Source of the DNA: Gracilibacter sp.
GTDB taxonomy: Bacteria; Bacillota; Desulfitobacteriia; Desulfitobacteriales; Syntrophobotulaceae
Direction of reading: 5' to 3'
Assembly (NCBI GenBank): GCA_024637055.1
Contig: JAGXFZ010000078.1
Location: 1 to 38,127 of the forward strand
DNA: 38,127 bases
The notes under the pieces were generated by a model. That model did no database searches. It worked only from the letters and a program-made list of their open reading frames with translations, and had not been told where the DNA came from. Positions within the stretch are counted from its first letter, which is position 1. Each line of letters opens with the position of its first letter. Both the position numbers and the translations under genes were made by a program. Below, piece by piece: positions 38,000 through 38,127 of the stretch.

Positions 38000-38127
38000 C
38001 TAATCCTTTAACGCCTTCACCAACCTAGAATACAAAGGATCCGGTACATCCTTCAACTTACGACCATCTACCCTAAGAATCAAGCTCTCATTCACCTTAA
38101 GTTCAAGAGCTAGCTCCCTAGCCGTAA
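38000..38127 (-). CDS. C-terminal end of an unidentified CDS (runs off the right edge)
   Basis: Open minus frame ...TARELALELKVNESLILRVDGRKLKDVPDPLYSRLVKALKD*. Confidence 0.6.
   Translation of the reverse strand, partial: TARELALELKVNESLILRVDGRKLKDVPDPLYSRLVKALKD

Noticed and set aside
1-38127. tRNA/rRNA genes, prophage, integrase or transposase genes
   Set aside because: No supporting sequence features seen; the repeat family has no associated transposase within this window.

Overview
38.1 kb window, probably from a spore-forming Firmicute/Clostridia (inferred from CWB2 proteins, codon style and sigma-H-like promoters). Main content: (i) a YhfC-type membrane protease gene overlapping an SdpR/ArsR-type repressor gene; (ii) two paralogous lytic-transglycosylase + CWB2 surface proteins flanking an NRPS (C-A-T-reductase, predicted glycine-activating), an HD-GYP protein and a PAS-GGDEF protein; (iii) a ~19 kb surface polysaccharide locus with WbpA/B/D/E-like and PglF/E/D/C-like sugar genes, Wzx, three Wzy/ligase-like proteins and several GT4 enzymes; (iv) a REC-GGDEF protein, a frameshifted CWB2 + NHL-repeat protein and a bile-acid-symporter/ACR3-like transporter behind a CsoR-like operator. 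Strongest unlabelled signals: (1) a dispersed 25-29 bp repeat family (core GGGACGGTTCT) whose terminal arms differ between copies but stay complementary, which folds asymmetrically through G-T wobbles, carries polar truncated copies of its 5' arm, often sits on stop codons and forms BIME-like inverted pairs; (2) three matching sigma-H-like promoters (RnAGGAwWW-N11-GTCGAAT) in front of the NRPS, HD-GYP and REC-GGDEF genes; (3) a CWB2 gene with a strong Shine-Dalgarno and signal peptide but no ATG/GTG/TTG start (AUC is best placed). All family and specificity calls come from reading motifs by eye; no database search was run.
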